Below, one piece after another: positions 18,060 through 25,905 of a DNA stretch of 44,004 bases (positions are counted from its first letter, which is position 1; the number at the start of each line of letters is the position of its first letter). Made by a program: the position numbers and the translations under genes. The DNA is from Alphaproteobacteria bacterium HGW-Alphaproteobacteria-4. GTDB lineage: Bacteria; Pseudomonadota; Alphaproteobacteria; Rhodobacterales; Rhodobacteraceae. The stretch is from NCBI GenBank assembly GCA_002842855.1, contig PHEE01000021.1, forward strand, positions 1-44,004, written 5' to 3'. The notes under the pieces were generated by a model. It searched no databases. It was not told where the DNA came from and worked only from the letters and a program-made list of their open reading frames with translations.

Positions 18060-19213
18060 TGGCGGCGCAAGCGCTGACTGGCGCGCGGATCTTTGATGGT
18101 GATCGCTATCACACGGGTAGCGCGGTGGTGCTGGACGGCGGCCAGGTTGCCGGCATCTGCACCGAGGCCGCGCTGCCCGAGGGCGTGCCGATAACGCGAC
18201 TTGCGGGGGGGCTGATCGCTCCGGGCTTTATCGACGCGCAGGTGAACGGCGGCGGTGGTGTGCTGCTGAATGACGCGCCCACCGCGGCCGCAATGCAGCG
18301 CATCGCCGATGCCCACGCGGCATTTGGCACCACCAGCCTGTTACCAACCTTGATCTCGGATCACCCGGCCGCGGTGACTGCGGCGATTGCTGCGGCGAAA
18401 GCGGCGGTGGGGCAGGGGGTGGCGGGGCTGCATCTGGAAGGTCCGCATCTGGCGCCAGCCCGCAAAGGCACCCATCTGCCAGCGCATCTGCGCCCGATGA
18501 CCGAGGCGGATGTGGCCGAACTCGCCGCTGCCGCCAAGGCGCTTGCCGTGCTGGTGCTGACGCTGGCGCCCGAGCAGGTCACCACCGCGCAAGTGGCGCA
18601 GTTGGCGGCGGCCGGGGCACGGGTGTGCCTTGGCCATACCGATTGCGACGAGGCCACGGCGCGGCGCTATTTCGACGCCGGGGCACGGGGCGTTACCCAC
18701 CTTTTCAACGCGATGAGCGGGCTTGGCCACCGCGCCCCCGGGCTGGTGGGGGCCGCACTGGATGATGGCCGCGTCTGGGGTGGGATCATTGCCGACGGCG
18801 TGCATGTTGCCCCGACCGCGCTGCGGCTGGCACTGCGCGCCAAGCGGGGGCCGGGAAATTTGTTCCTCGTCACCGATGCGATGTCGCTGGTGGGGGTCGC
18901 GGGCGACAGCCTGTTACTCGATGGGCGCATGATCCGGCGGGAAAAATCGGGCGGCACGTCACGCCTGACGCTTGCCGATGGCACGCTGGCCGGGTCTGAC
19001 CTTGATATGGCCTCGGCGGTGCGGTTCGCGGCGGACGAGCTTGAAATGGGCGAGGCCGAGGCGCTGCGCATGGCCGCGCCATACCCGGCGCAGTTTCTGG
19101 GGTTGGCTGATCGAGGCCGTCTGGCCCCCGGCGCGCGCGCCGACCTTGTGCATCTCGACGCGGGTTTGCAGGTGCGCGCGGTCTGGCGCGCCGGTGCTTT
19201 GCTTGGGTCTTGA
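18059..19213 (+). CDS. nagA: N-acetylglucosamine-6-phosphate deacetylase
   Basis: Deacetylates GlcNAc-6-P (the MurQ product) to GlcN-6-P for the preceding deaminase. The 384-residue amidohydrolase begins at ATG 18059, overlapping the upstream stop by one base; a GTG at 18056 is also possible. Motifs: PGFIDAQVNGGGG (residues 55-67), metal-binding E127 in HLEGPHL, H193 in GHTD, H214 in THLFNAM, and catalytic D273 in VTDAMSLVG. HRAPGLVGAAL and IADGVHVAP are also family-typical. The first metal-site motif is QVNG rather than HxH, as in single-metal proteobacterial NagA. It closes the rightward operon. Confidence 0.94.
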   Translation: MAAQALTGARIFDGDRYHTGSAVVLDGGQVAGICTEAALPEGVPITRLAGGLIAPGFIDAQVNGGGGVLLNDAPTAAAMQRIADAHAAFGTTSLLPTLISDHPAAVTAAIAAAKAAVGQGVAGLHLEGPHLAPARKGTHLPAHLRPMTEADVAELAAAAKALAVLVLTLAPEQVTTAQVAQLAAAGARVCLGHTDCDEATARRYFDAGARGVTHLFNAMSGLGHRAPGLVGAALDDGRVWGGIIADGVHVAPTALRLALRAKRGPGNLFLVTDAMSLVGVAGDSLLLDGRMIRREKSGGTSRLTLADGTLAGSDLDMASAVRFAADELEMGEAEALRMAAPYPAQFLGLADRGRLAPGARADLVHLDAGLQVRAVWRAGALLGS

Positions 19214-19329
19214 TTCAGGTCATGGCGCGGGCGGCTGCGGCTGTTAGGGTAAGCCTGCGCGCTACCGGCATTGGGGCGCATCCTGCCTTCAAGGCCCGGC
19301 GGCGGCAACCCTGCAAGGAGGGCCGCGAG

Positions 19330-19719
19330 ATGGCAAGCGACAAAGCAAAATTTCCTTTCATGCCCGGCATGGCGCCGGGCGCAGACCCTGCGCATGTCGG
19401 CGACATGATGCAGGGCATGATGCGGGCGCAGGCCAAGATGATGGATGCCGTGCTGCGGCAAAGCATCGAAGCGCTCGATTTCATCAAAGCCCGCTATGAA
19501 AAAGACCGCGCGCTTTATGCCGCCCTTGCGGCCGCGGGCGATGCACAGGCCTCGGCAAAGGTCTGGACCGATTTCATGCAACGCGCCACTTCGGATTACG
19601 CCGACGAGGCCGGGCGGCTGAGCGCGCTGGCGGCAGTGACCACCGAGCAGGTCATTGAAGGCGTGACCGAAGAGGTGAAGGCCGCAACCGGCGGCGCGCC
19701 GCGCAAGGGCAAGGCCTGA
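19330..19719 (+). CDS. Phasin-like small protein
   Basis: A 129-residue protein starting at ATG 19330 behind a near-perfect AAGGAGG. It has a methionine/proline-rich N-terminus (FPFMPGMAPGADPAHVGDMMQGMMRAQ) and then a long amphipathic helical stretch (about residues 40-115: MMDAVLRQSIEALDFIKARYEKDRALY, WTDFMQRATSDYADEAGRLSALAAVTTEQVIEG). The phasin pattern of helices, the absence of a signal peptide and the position 19 bases before phaC suggest a PHA-granule-associated protein. No diagnostic motif was recognised, so the name rests on composition and context. Confidence 0.6.
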   Translation: MASDKAKFPFMPGMAPGADPAHVGDMMQGMMRAQAKMMDAVLRQSIEALDFIKARYEKDRALYAALAAAGDAQASAKVWTDFMQRATSDYADEAGRLSALAAVTTEQVIEGVTEEVKAATGGAPRKGKA

Positions 19720-19738
19720 GCGACAGACGGAGGCAGGT

Positions 19739-21547
19739 ATGACGGCGAAACGGAGCAAGGTGGCGCCTCGGGTCGCCACAGGGGGCGGTGCCTTGGTGCC
19801 GCTGCCCATCGGGCTGAGCGAAAAGGAAGCGGCGGAAGAGGCCTACCGCCGGCTTGATCGGCGTGTGCACGCGCGGCTTGGGGCTGCGGTGGGCGGAGTT
19901 TCGGTGATCGGGCTGGCGCAGGCTTGGGGCGATTGGGCCTCGCACCTTGCGCTTTCGCCGGGCAAGCAGATGGAACTGGTCTGGAAAGCCTCGCGCAAAT
20001 GGCAACGGCTGGCGGGCGCCTTGGGGCGCGACCCCGACAGCGAGGGTGCCGCCGCGATCGAGCCCTTGCCGCATGACCACCGCTTTGACGCACCCGAGTG
20101 GCAGCGCATGCCCTATCGCGCAATTTACCAAACGTTTTTGATGGCACAGCAATGGTGGCACAATGCGACCACCGATATTCCCGGCATGACGTCCGAGAAC
20201 GAAAAGCTGGTTGAGTTCTTCAGCCGCCAATATCTCGACATGCTCTCGCCAGCGAACTTTCTTGCGACAAACCCGCAGGTGATCGACCGCACCCTGCAAG
20301 AGGGCGGGCAGAACCTTGTGCGCGGGCTGAATTACTTTGCCGACGATGCCACCCATGCGCTGACCAATACCCCCGCCAATGCCAACGCTTTTCGCCCCGG
20401 CCACGAGGTTGCGGCGACGCCGGGCAAGGTGGTGTTCCGCAACCGCCTGATTGAGTTGATCCAGTATGCGCCCGCCACCGGGGCGGTGCACCCGGTGCCG
20501 ATCCTGATCGTTCCGGCATGGATCATGAAATACTACATTCTTGATCTTTCGCCCGAAAACAGCCTGATCGGGTGGCTGGTGGGGCAGGGGTTCACGGTCT
20601 TCTGCATTTCCTGGAAGAACCCCGACGCGGGCGACCGCGATCTTGGCTTTGACGCGTATCGCGCGCTTGGCGTGATGGCCGCGCTTGATGCGGCTTGCAC
20701 GATCAGCGGCGCGCCCAAGGTGCACGGGCTTGGCTACTGCCTTGGCGGCACGCTTTTGGCAGTTACGGCGGCGGCGATGGCGCGCGATGGCGACGGGCGG
20801 CTTGCCTCGCTTTCGATGCTGGCGGCACAGGTCGATTTTTCCGAGGCGGGGGAGTTGTCGCTGTTTACCACCGCCCCGCAGGTCGCGCTGTTGGACGACA
20901 TGATGTGGGAGGCGGGCTATCTTGATCAAAAGCGCATGGCCGGAGCCTTCAACATGCTGCGCTCGCAAGACCTGATCTGGTCGCGGATGGCGCGCGAATA
21001 CCTGCTGGGCGAGCGCGACCACGACAGTGACCTGGGCGCCTGGAGCCGCGATGCCACGCGGATGCCCTACCGGATGCATTCGGAGTATCTGCGCCGACTG
21101 TTCCTTGGCAACGATCTGGCAAGCGGGCGGTTCGAGGCGGGCGGCGAGCCGGTGTTTCTGGCCGATATCCGGGTGCCGGTGTTCGCGGTGGCGACCGAAG
21201 CCGACCACATCGCGCCGTGGCATTCGGTTTACAAGCTCACCCACCTTTTGCACGGCGATGCGACCTTTGCGCTGGCATCTGGCGGGCACAATAGCGGCAT
21301 CATCTCCGCCCCCGGCAACCCGCGCGCGCAGTTCAGGCTGATGCAGCACCACTCCGGGTCGGCGCATGAAAGCCCTGACGATTGGGCCGCCGAAGTGGCG
21401 CCGCAGCAAGGCTCGTGGTGGCCTGCGTGGTGCAACTGGCTGCGCGCCCTTGCCCCGGGCGAGGTGCCACCACCGCCGATGGGGCACCCAGAGGCGGGCT
21501 ATGCGGTGCTGAAGGCGGCGCCGGGCAGCTATGTGTTGATGCCCTGA
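19739..21547 (+). CDS. phaC: Class I poly(3-hydroxyalkanoate) synthase
   Basis: Polymerises hydroxyacyl-CoA to PHA on cytoplasmic granules. The 602-residue length fits class I. The N-terminal PhaC_N-type region includes PYRAIYQTFLMAQQWWHNATTDIPG and LSPANFLATNP. The alpha/beta-hydrolase core has the modified lipase box GYCLGG with nucleophile C334, D489 in ATEADHIAPWHSVYKL and H517 in ASGGHNSGIISAPG. The D-to-H spacing of 28 equals that of Ralstonia PhaC (D480/H508). GGAGG precedes the ATG. It ends seven bases before the convergent glycosyltransferase gene. Confidence 0.9.
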   Translation: MTAKRSKVAPRVATGGGALVPLPIGLSEKEAAEEAYRRLDRRVHARLGAAVGGVSVIGLAQAWGDWASHLALSPGKQMELVWKASRKWQRLAGALGRDPDSEGAAAIEPLPHDHRFDAPEWQRMPYRAIYQTFLMAQQWWHNATTDIPGMTSENEKLVEFFSRQYLDMLSPANFLATNPQVIDRTLQEGGQNLVRGLNYFADDATHALTNTPANANAFRPGHEVAATPGKVVFRNRLIELIQYAPATGAVHPVPILIVPAWIMKYYILDLSPENSLIGWLVGQGFTVFCISWKNPDAGDRDLGFDAYRALGVMAALDAACTISGAPKVHGLGYCLGGTLLAVTAAAMARDGDGRLASLSMLAAQVDFSEAGELSLFTTAPQVALLDDMMWEAGYLDQKRMAGAFNMLRSQDLIWSRMAREYLLGERDHDSDLGAWSRDATRMPYRMHSEYLRRLFLGNDLASGRFEAGGEPVFLADIRVPVFAVATEADHIAPWHSVYKLTHLLHGDATFALASGGHNSGIISAPGNPRAQFRLMQHHSGSAHESPDDWAAEVAPQQGSWWPAWCNWLRALAPGEVPPPPMGHPEAGYAVLKAAPGSYVLMP

Positions 21548-21554
21548 AACCGCA

Positions 21555-22253
21555 TCAGGCGGGCAGCCGCAGCCGCCGCAGCGCGCGGATTTGCGCCAAG
21601 GCACCCAGCGGCGAAATCGTGCGCAGGATGTCGCCCATCATCGCGGCGTCGGCGCGCAGACCGGGCAGCAGGCCCATCTTGGCGTGTTTGTAGGGGCTTT
21701 GCACATCGTTCCAGCGCACGACCGCCATGCGCGCCTGCGATTCGATCCAGAGCGCATTCAGATGCACCTCAAAGCCAAAGCGGGGCAGCGTGCGCAGCAC
21801 CTCGGTGCGGCCAGCAAGCTGCGCGCGCGGCAGCACCCGCTCGCCCGATATGTAATCGAGCCCGATCATCTGCCAAAGCCGTGGCGCGTTCTGGCGCAGA
21901 CTGATGGAAACCTCGGCGCGGCCTGCGCGCACCGGCGCGAGCAATGCCGAAACGGCGGCGGTGGTCAGCCCAAGCAGATCGGCATCGAGCAACAGCAGCA
22001 AAGGTTCGCCCGCCGCCTCGATGCCCTCGGCCAAGGCGCAGGTCTTGCCACGGTTCTGCGGCAGCCGGATCAGCCGCACACCGCGGGCGGCGCCGGCAAC
22101 CTCGGCGGTGGCATCGTGCGAGGCATCGTCAACCACGATCACCTCGGCTATCTCCGGGTGGCCCGCCACCGCCGCCAGCACGCCACCAATCCGCGCCGCC
22201 TCGTTATAGGCGGGGATGATGCAGGTAACGCCGAGCGGGGTCTGCCCTGTCAC
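21555..22253 (-). CDS. Family 2 glycosyltransferase, small cytosolic form
   Basis: A 232-residue GT-A fold enzyme, last gene of the leftward lipid operon. The GTG at 22253 overlaps the DedA stop by four bases; an ATG at 22283 would overlap more. Motifs are VTCIIPAYNEAARIGGVLAAV, VIVVDDASHDAT (first Asp pair), LPQNRGKTCALAEGIEAA, and LLLLDADLLG (DxD). The rest (GLDYISGERVLPRAQLAGR, FGFEVHLNALWIES) resembles polyprenyl-phosphate or glycolipid glycosyltransferases, but it has no C-terminal membrane helices. Acceptor unknown; the operon suggests a membrane lipid. Confidence 0.85.
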   Translation of the reverse strand: MTGQTPLGVTCIIPAYNEAARIGGVLAAVAGHPEIAEVIVVDDASHDATAEVAGAARGVRLIRLPQNRGKTCALAEGIEAAGEPLLLLLDADLLGLTTAAVSALLAPVRAGRAEVSISLRQNAPRLWQMIGLDYISGERVLPRAQLAGRTEVLRTLPRFGFEVHLNALWIESQARMAVVRWNDVQSPYKHAKMGLLPGLRADAAMMGDILRTISPLGALAQIRALRRLRLPA

Positions 22254-22825
22254 CCGCGCACCCCGCGCCGGTACAAGAGCCACGCCGCCACCGCCAGAAC
22301 CGTCAGCACCAGCAGCGCGAACGAGATGCGAAAGATCCAGCCGTCAATCGCCGTGTAGGCCTTGCCCAGGGTGTAGCCGAGCACCACGAACAGCAGGCTT
22401 TTGGGCAGAGTGGCGACAAGGTTGAAGCCTAAAAAGCGCCAGAACGGCATCCGCGCAGCACCGGCCGCGATCAGCACCACCATACCGGCCGAATGGGTCA
22501 GCTTGCCCAGCACGAGTGTGCGCCCGCCCTGCGCGTGAAAATGCCCCTGCAAGGCCGCCAGCCGCGCCTCGGTTATGCCAAATCGGCTGCGCCAGCGCGC
22601 GGGCAAGGCGCCGGGGCCGCGCCTGCCAACGCCGTAAAGGATGCTGTCGCCCAGCAGATCGGCCAGCACCACGACCACGAACACCAGCCGCACGTCGAGA
22701 TAGGCAAGGCTTGCAAGATAGGCGGCGATCACCGTGACAATCGGCCCTTCGAGCACCGCCAGCGGCGCAAGAATCGTCAGCCCATGCACCTTGAGCAGCA
22801 CCAGGGCGGCCTCGGCTCCAAACAT
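22250..22825 (-). CDS. DedA/VTT-domain membrane protein
   Basis: A 191-residue polytopic inner-membrane protein. ATG 22825 overlaps the preceding stop by one base. The sequence MFGAEAALVLLKVHGLTILAPLAVLEGPIVTVIAAYLAS carries the DedA-type re-entrant segment around EGP (about residues 27-40), followed by LADLLGDSILYGVGR and GKLTHSAGMVVLIAAGAARMPFWRFLGFN. The usual R-x-hPG element is altered to KLTHSAGM. Some DedA relatives are linked to lipid-carrier recycling. Its position between two glycosyltransferases suggests a role in lipid supply or flipping, which is inference. Confidence 0.82.
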   Translation of the reverse strand: MFGAEAALVLLKVHGLTILAPLAVLEGPIVTVIAAYLASLAYLDVRLVFVVVVLADLLGDSILYGVGRRGPGALPARWRSRFGITEARLAALQGHFHAQGGRTLVLGKLTHSAGMVVLIAAGAARMPFWRFLGFNLVATLPKSLLFVVLGYTLGKAYTAIDGWIFRISFALLVLTVLAVAAWLLYRRGVRG

Positions 22826-23958
22826 CAAGAACGGCCCTTTTCCGGTCGAGTTTCGGGCATTGCGGTGCCGCGCCAGACAAAGCCACGCCCAGCCCACGCG
22901 CAGCACCAGAGCGCAGGGATCAGCACATCCCGCATGACCCAGGCGACCAGATCACGCAGGCCCGCGGGCCAGCCCGCCACACGCGCCAGCGCCCATTCAA
23001 GCCCATACCACGCCACGAACCCGGCCACAAACACCCAAGGGTCCAGCGCGCCAAGTGCCACCAGCGCCAAGGTGGCCACCGCGGGTGCGACCGCGCCGGT
23101 CAATATTTCGGGGGCAAAGAGCCACACGAATCCCGCCCGTCGCACCCGTGCCCATCGCAACTGGCGTGACCAGACCTGCAAAAAGCCGCGCCGCCCGATC
23201 GGTTGCGGGAACGGATGCTGCGCCAGTCGCACCCGCAATCCAGCGCTGCGCACCAGCTTGGTGGCCGCCACATCTTCAGCCAGATCGCGCCCCAGCACCG
23301 CGGGCCCACCCGCCGCCGCAAGAAAATCGCGCCGCCACATCATGTTCTTGCCCTGTGCAAAGCCGATGCCGAATTCGTCTGCAGCCAATTGCCAGCGCGC
23401 CTGATAGCCGTTGAGAAAACCACTTTCCAGCGCGCCCCAAAGCCCCTCGCCGCGTTGGCCCGCGGCGGGCGAAGTGACCAGCCCGGTACCTGGCTGCCAA
23501 AGGGCAAGCATCTGGTCAAGGTAGTCGGGCGGCAACAGCACGTTGCTGTCTGTCATCAAGACAAATTCGCCGGTGGCCGCTTTCCAGCCCTTGATGAGGT
23601 TGTTGAGCTTGGGGTTGCGACTGACCGGGTCATCGCCCACCAGCAGCCGCGCGCCGCGCTCTGGATGTTCGGCAATCAGCCGCTGCACCAGAGCCACGAT
23701 CGGGTCGTCGGGCGATGCCACGCAAAAGATCAGCTCATAATCCGGGTAGTCGAGCGAAAAGGATGTGCGCAGCGTTTCGGCGTCAAACGGGTCAAGGCCG
23801 CAAAGCGGGCGTAACAGGCTGATCCTGGGCAGCGCGCCGGGCAGCGGTGGCGGCGGGCGGCGCAGTCTTTGAACGACAAGAAGCGTTGAGGCGAGGTGCA
23901 ACCCCACCGTGGCGATAACAAACCCGGCAAGTGCCGCGATGAGCAGGGTCGGCGCCAT
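22825..23958 (-). CDS. GT21-like glycolipid glycosyltransferase (Agt / ceramide glucosyltransferase-like)
   Basis: A 377-residue membrane glycosyltransferase. An N-terminal helix (residues 3-30) is followed by the processive GT2/GT21 motif series: CVASPDDP (D84/D85), MTDSNVLLPPDYL (D137), AEDVAATKLV (D229) and RQLRWARVRRAG (the (Q/R)xxRW motif, 265-269). C-terminal hydrophobic helices lie from about residue 276 on. This layout matches eukaryotic ceramide glucosyltransferase, HpnI, and Agrobacterium Agt, which makes glycosyl-diacylglycerols in phosphate limitation. The ATG directly abuts the stop of the phosphoesterase gene (TGAATG). With a PlcP-like partner, Agt is the best call; hopanoid or sphingolipid glycosylation are alternatives. 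Confidence 0.82.
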   Translation of the reverse strand: MAPTLLIAALAGFVIATVGLHLASTLLVVQRLRRPPPPLPGALPRISLLRPLCGLDPFDAETLRTSFSLDYPDYELIFCVASPDDPIVALVQRLIAEHPERGARLLVGDDPVSRNPKLNNLIKGWKAATGEFVLMTDSNVLLPPDYLDQMLALWQPGTGLVTSPAAGQRGEGLWGALESGFLNGYQARWQLAADEFGIGFAQGKNMMWRRDFLAAAGGPAVLGRDLAEDVAATKLVRSAGLRVRLAQHPFPQPIGRRGFLQVWSRQLRWARVRRAGFVWLFAPEILTGAVAPAVATLALVALGALDPWVFVAGFVAWYGLEWALARVAGWPAGLRDLVAWVMRDVLIPALWCCAWAGRGFVWRGTAMPETRPEKGRS

Positions 23959-24807
23959 TCAGCGCACCACCGCCGGGGCGTGTTCGGCGGTTGGCGGCGG
24001 CCCCTCCGCAACGGCAACCGCCGCCAAGCCTTCGCTCCATTCGGTCAATGCCAGATTGCCTGCCGCGTCTTCCGTGATTGCGGTCATTGATGCGACCCAG
24101 TCGCCGCAGTTGCCATAGATCAGGCCATCGCTCAGGTGCAGTGCCGCCTGATGAAAATGGCCACAGATGACCCCGTCCTGCCCGCGCGAACGTGCCAGAT
24201 CGGTCAGCCTGCGTTCATAGGCGTTGCCCAGCCGCAAAAGCCTGTTGCAGTGTTCGATGAAAGCCTCAATTCCGCTTTTGCGGTCGTCGTGCAGACGTTT
24301 GCGCAGGCGCTTGATCCAGCGGTCGACGATGCGCAATGTGTCTTCGAAGCGGCTTCCGAGACGCGTTGAAAACCGCCATCGTTGCCATGCAGCATCGCAG
24401 CTATCACCGTGCAGCACCAGAAAACTGCGCCCGTCGGCGGTGCGGTGAAAAACCTGCTCGGCCAGTTCGACATCTGCGAAATGTTGCGCAAAGGTGCGGT
24501 GCAGCACTTCATCGTGGTTGCCGATCAGATAGACCACGCGGGTGCCGCTGCGCGCGCGCCGCAAGATCATTTGCACCACGCGGTCGTGCTCGGTTGACCA
24601 GACCGGTGGGTTTGGGTGCCAAAGATCGAAGATGTCGCCGATCAGATAGAGCGTATCAGCGCTGTTGCCGTTCAGGAATTCGGCAATCTTGTCAGCGCGG
24701 CAAGCGCGCGCACCCAGATGAAGATCTGAAAGAAATATCGCGCGATGATGCCGCGCCGCTGGCGCCAAGGGCGGGCCGGACAGATGGCTTGAATACTCGC
24801 GTTTCAT
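23959..24807 (-). CDS. Calcineurin-like phosphoesterase, PlcP-type phospholipase C candidate (LpxH-like)
   Basis: A 282-residue metallophosphoesterase without signal peptide; start ATG 24807 (a GTG at 24828 is possible). Metal motifs are SDLHLG (D28, H30), GDIFDLW (D58), GNHDE (N97, H98), LHGDSCD, and CGHFHQA. The family includes LpxH-like UDP-diacylglucosamine hydrolases and PlcP, which removes phosphocholine/phosphoethanolamine headgroups from phospholipids under phosphorus stress to supply diacylglycerol to Agt. Direct coupling to the GT21-like gene favours PlcP. Cytosolic location and the inserted helical segment (RFEDTLRIVDRWIKRLRKRLHDDRKSG) fit either. Confidence 0.8.
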   Translation of the reverse strand: MKREYSSHLSGPPLAPAARHHRAIFLSDLHLGARACRADKIAEFLNGNSADTLYLIGDIFDLWHPNPPVWSTEHDRVVQMILRRARSGTRVVYLIGNHDEVLHRTFAQHFADVELAEQVFHRTADGRSFLVLHGDSCDAAWQRWRFSTRLGSRFEDTLRIVDRWIKRLRKRLHDDRKSGIEAFIEHCNRLLRLGNAYERRLTDLARSRGQDGVICGHFHQAALHLSDGLIYGNCGDWVASMTAITEDAAGNLALTEWSEGLAAVAVAEGPPPTAEHAPAVVR

Positions 24808-25123
24808 GAATCCCGCCGTAGTGCACACGACGCGCCCCGAAGCGAGGGGCCTGGCACGTCACCGGGCCAATATAGCATCGGATTGTAACTTTTCATCAGG
24901 TGTCGTGCGGAAATGCCCACTGCAAGCGCAGCGATGCCGCGACCACCCGCCACAGCGCGAGAAAGAAGCCGCTTTGACGGCACGCCACCCGCATAAACCA
25001 AAGTGCAAGTTGCGCCCAGAACCACACGCAGTTTGGTCGGTTTTGATCCAAGTCAAATTGCGGATGTGCTGCGGCGCAGAGTATCGCTTTCGTGATCTGG
25101 AAGATCCATGGAGGACGTGAAAA
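24808..25123. other. Divergent intergenic region, 316 bases
   Basis: It separates the leftward lipid operon from the rightward cytochrome operon. The only clear signal is the FNR-type box near its right end. On the leftward side there is an AT-rich island (about 24869-24897) whose complement reads TATATT and, further upstream, GATGAAAAGTTACAA. This could hold the lipid-operon promoter, but no convincing Pho box was recognised. Short open frames here lack ribosome-binding sites and coding character. Confidence 0.5.
25043..25056 (+). promoter_or_regulatory. FNR/FnrL-type box upstream of the cytochrome operon
   Basis: TTGAT-CCAA-GTCAA matches the TTGAT-N4-ATCAA consensus with one substitution. 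The centre is about 74 bases before the ATG at 25124. An activating class II position (centre at -41.5) would put the transcription start near 25091, leaving a leader of about 33 bases with GGAGG at 25110-25114. This suggests induction at low oxygen. Confidence 0.65.
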
Positions 25124-25825
25124 ATGCGAATTGCAAATGTCGGTTATGCTCTTGCTGGGTTGGCCCTTGTGGGGTTTTCAACGGCGGCACTGGCCGAAGT
25201 GAACCAAGGTTCCGTCGCCCGTGGCGGCAAGCTTTACGACAAATGGTACAAGGTGGTGGGAGTAGATGCCCCGACCGTTTCGCATCCGCTCTACCCTGCC
25301 ACAAACGAAAAATACGCGGCCGACCCGGCCAACAACTGGCGTTGCAAGGAATGCCACGGTTGGGACGGGCTCGGGGTTGATGGCGCCTATGGTTCGGGCA
25401 GCCACAAATCGGGCATCAAGGGCATCAACGGCATGGCGGGCGGCGACCCGGCAAAAGTTGTCGAATTGCTGCGCCGCGATCACCTTTTCGGAGACAAGCT
25501 TAGCGATCAGGATCTGACCGACCTCGCGAACTTCGTCGTTTATGGTCAGATCGACTGGACCAAATACGTCGCCGACAAGAAATCGACTGGTGATGTGGCC
25601 AATGGCCAGCAGGTCTATGAAACCGCCTGCATCGGCTGCCATGGTGCGGAGGGAAAACTGCCCAAAGACATGCCGCCGCTCGGCTCGCTTGCAAGCAACC
25701 CGTGGGAAGTGATGCACAAGGTGCTGAATGGCCAACCCGCCGAGGCAATGCCCGCGCTGCGTGCTATCGATCATCAGGTTTCGGCTGACCTTGTGGCCTA
25801 TCTGGCAACGCTGCCCGCGCAGTAA
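25124..25825 (+). CDS. Periplasmic diheme cytochrome c
   Basis: A 233-residue secreted c-type cytochrome. The signal peptide covers residues 1-24 (core AGLALVGFSTAALA). Two haem sites are present: C74-KECH in the first domain and C169-IGCH in the second. The likely distal methionines are M104 (INGMAGG) and M209 (AEAMPALRA). The second domain is a standard class I cytochrome c fold (GDVANGQQVYETACIGCHG to SADLVAYLATLPAQ); the first is an unusual variant with PANNWRCKECHGWDGLG and SGSHKSGIKGI. It sits just upstream of a NapC/NirT quinol dehydrogenase, its probable electron donor. GGAGG precedes the start. The physiological acceptor is unknown to me. Confidence 0.9.
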   Translation: MRIANVGYALAGLALVGFSTAALAEVNQGSVARGGKLYDKWYKVVGVDAPTVSHPLYPATNEKYAADPANNWRCKECHGWDGLGVDGAYGSGSHKSGIKGINGMAGGDPAKVVELLRRDHLFGDKLSDQDLTDLANFVVYGQIDWTKYVADKKSTGDVANGQQVYETACIGCHGAEGKLPKDMPPLGSLASNPWEVMHKVLNGQPAEAMPALRAIDHQVSADLVAYLATLPAQ

Positions 25826-25849
25826 GCCGGGGCCATTGGTCCAGCCATT

Positions 25850-25874
25850 GCCGGGGCAGTGCGTCTGCCCCGGC
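25850..25874 (+). terminator. Hairpin between the two cytochrome genes
   Basis: GCCGGGGCAG (25850-25859) pairs perfectly with CTGCCCCGGC (25865-25874) around a five-base loop. No T-run follows, so partial termination or mRNA protection is more likely than full termination; the next gene has only a weak ribosome-binding site. Confidence 0.5.
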
Positions 25875-25905
25875 ACCTGACACGCCTTCTACGATTGGAA
25901 TCCCG

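Noticed and set aside
19652..21604. 650-codon minus-strand open frame opposite phaC
   Set aside because: Shadow of phaC, where the C334/D489/H517 triad and N-terminal domain prove plus-strand coding.
24869..24905. Possible Pho box upstream of the PlcP-like gene
   Set aside because: Only fragments such as TTGTAAC and a TATATT on the opposite strand were seen; the two 7-base half-sites with 11-base spacing are not there.
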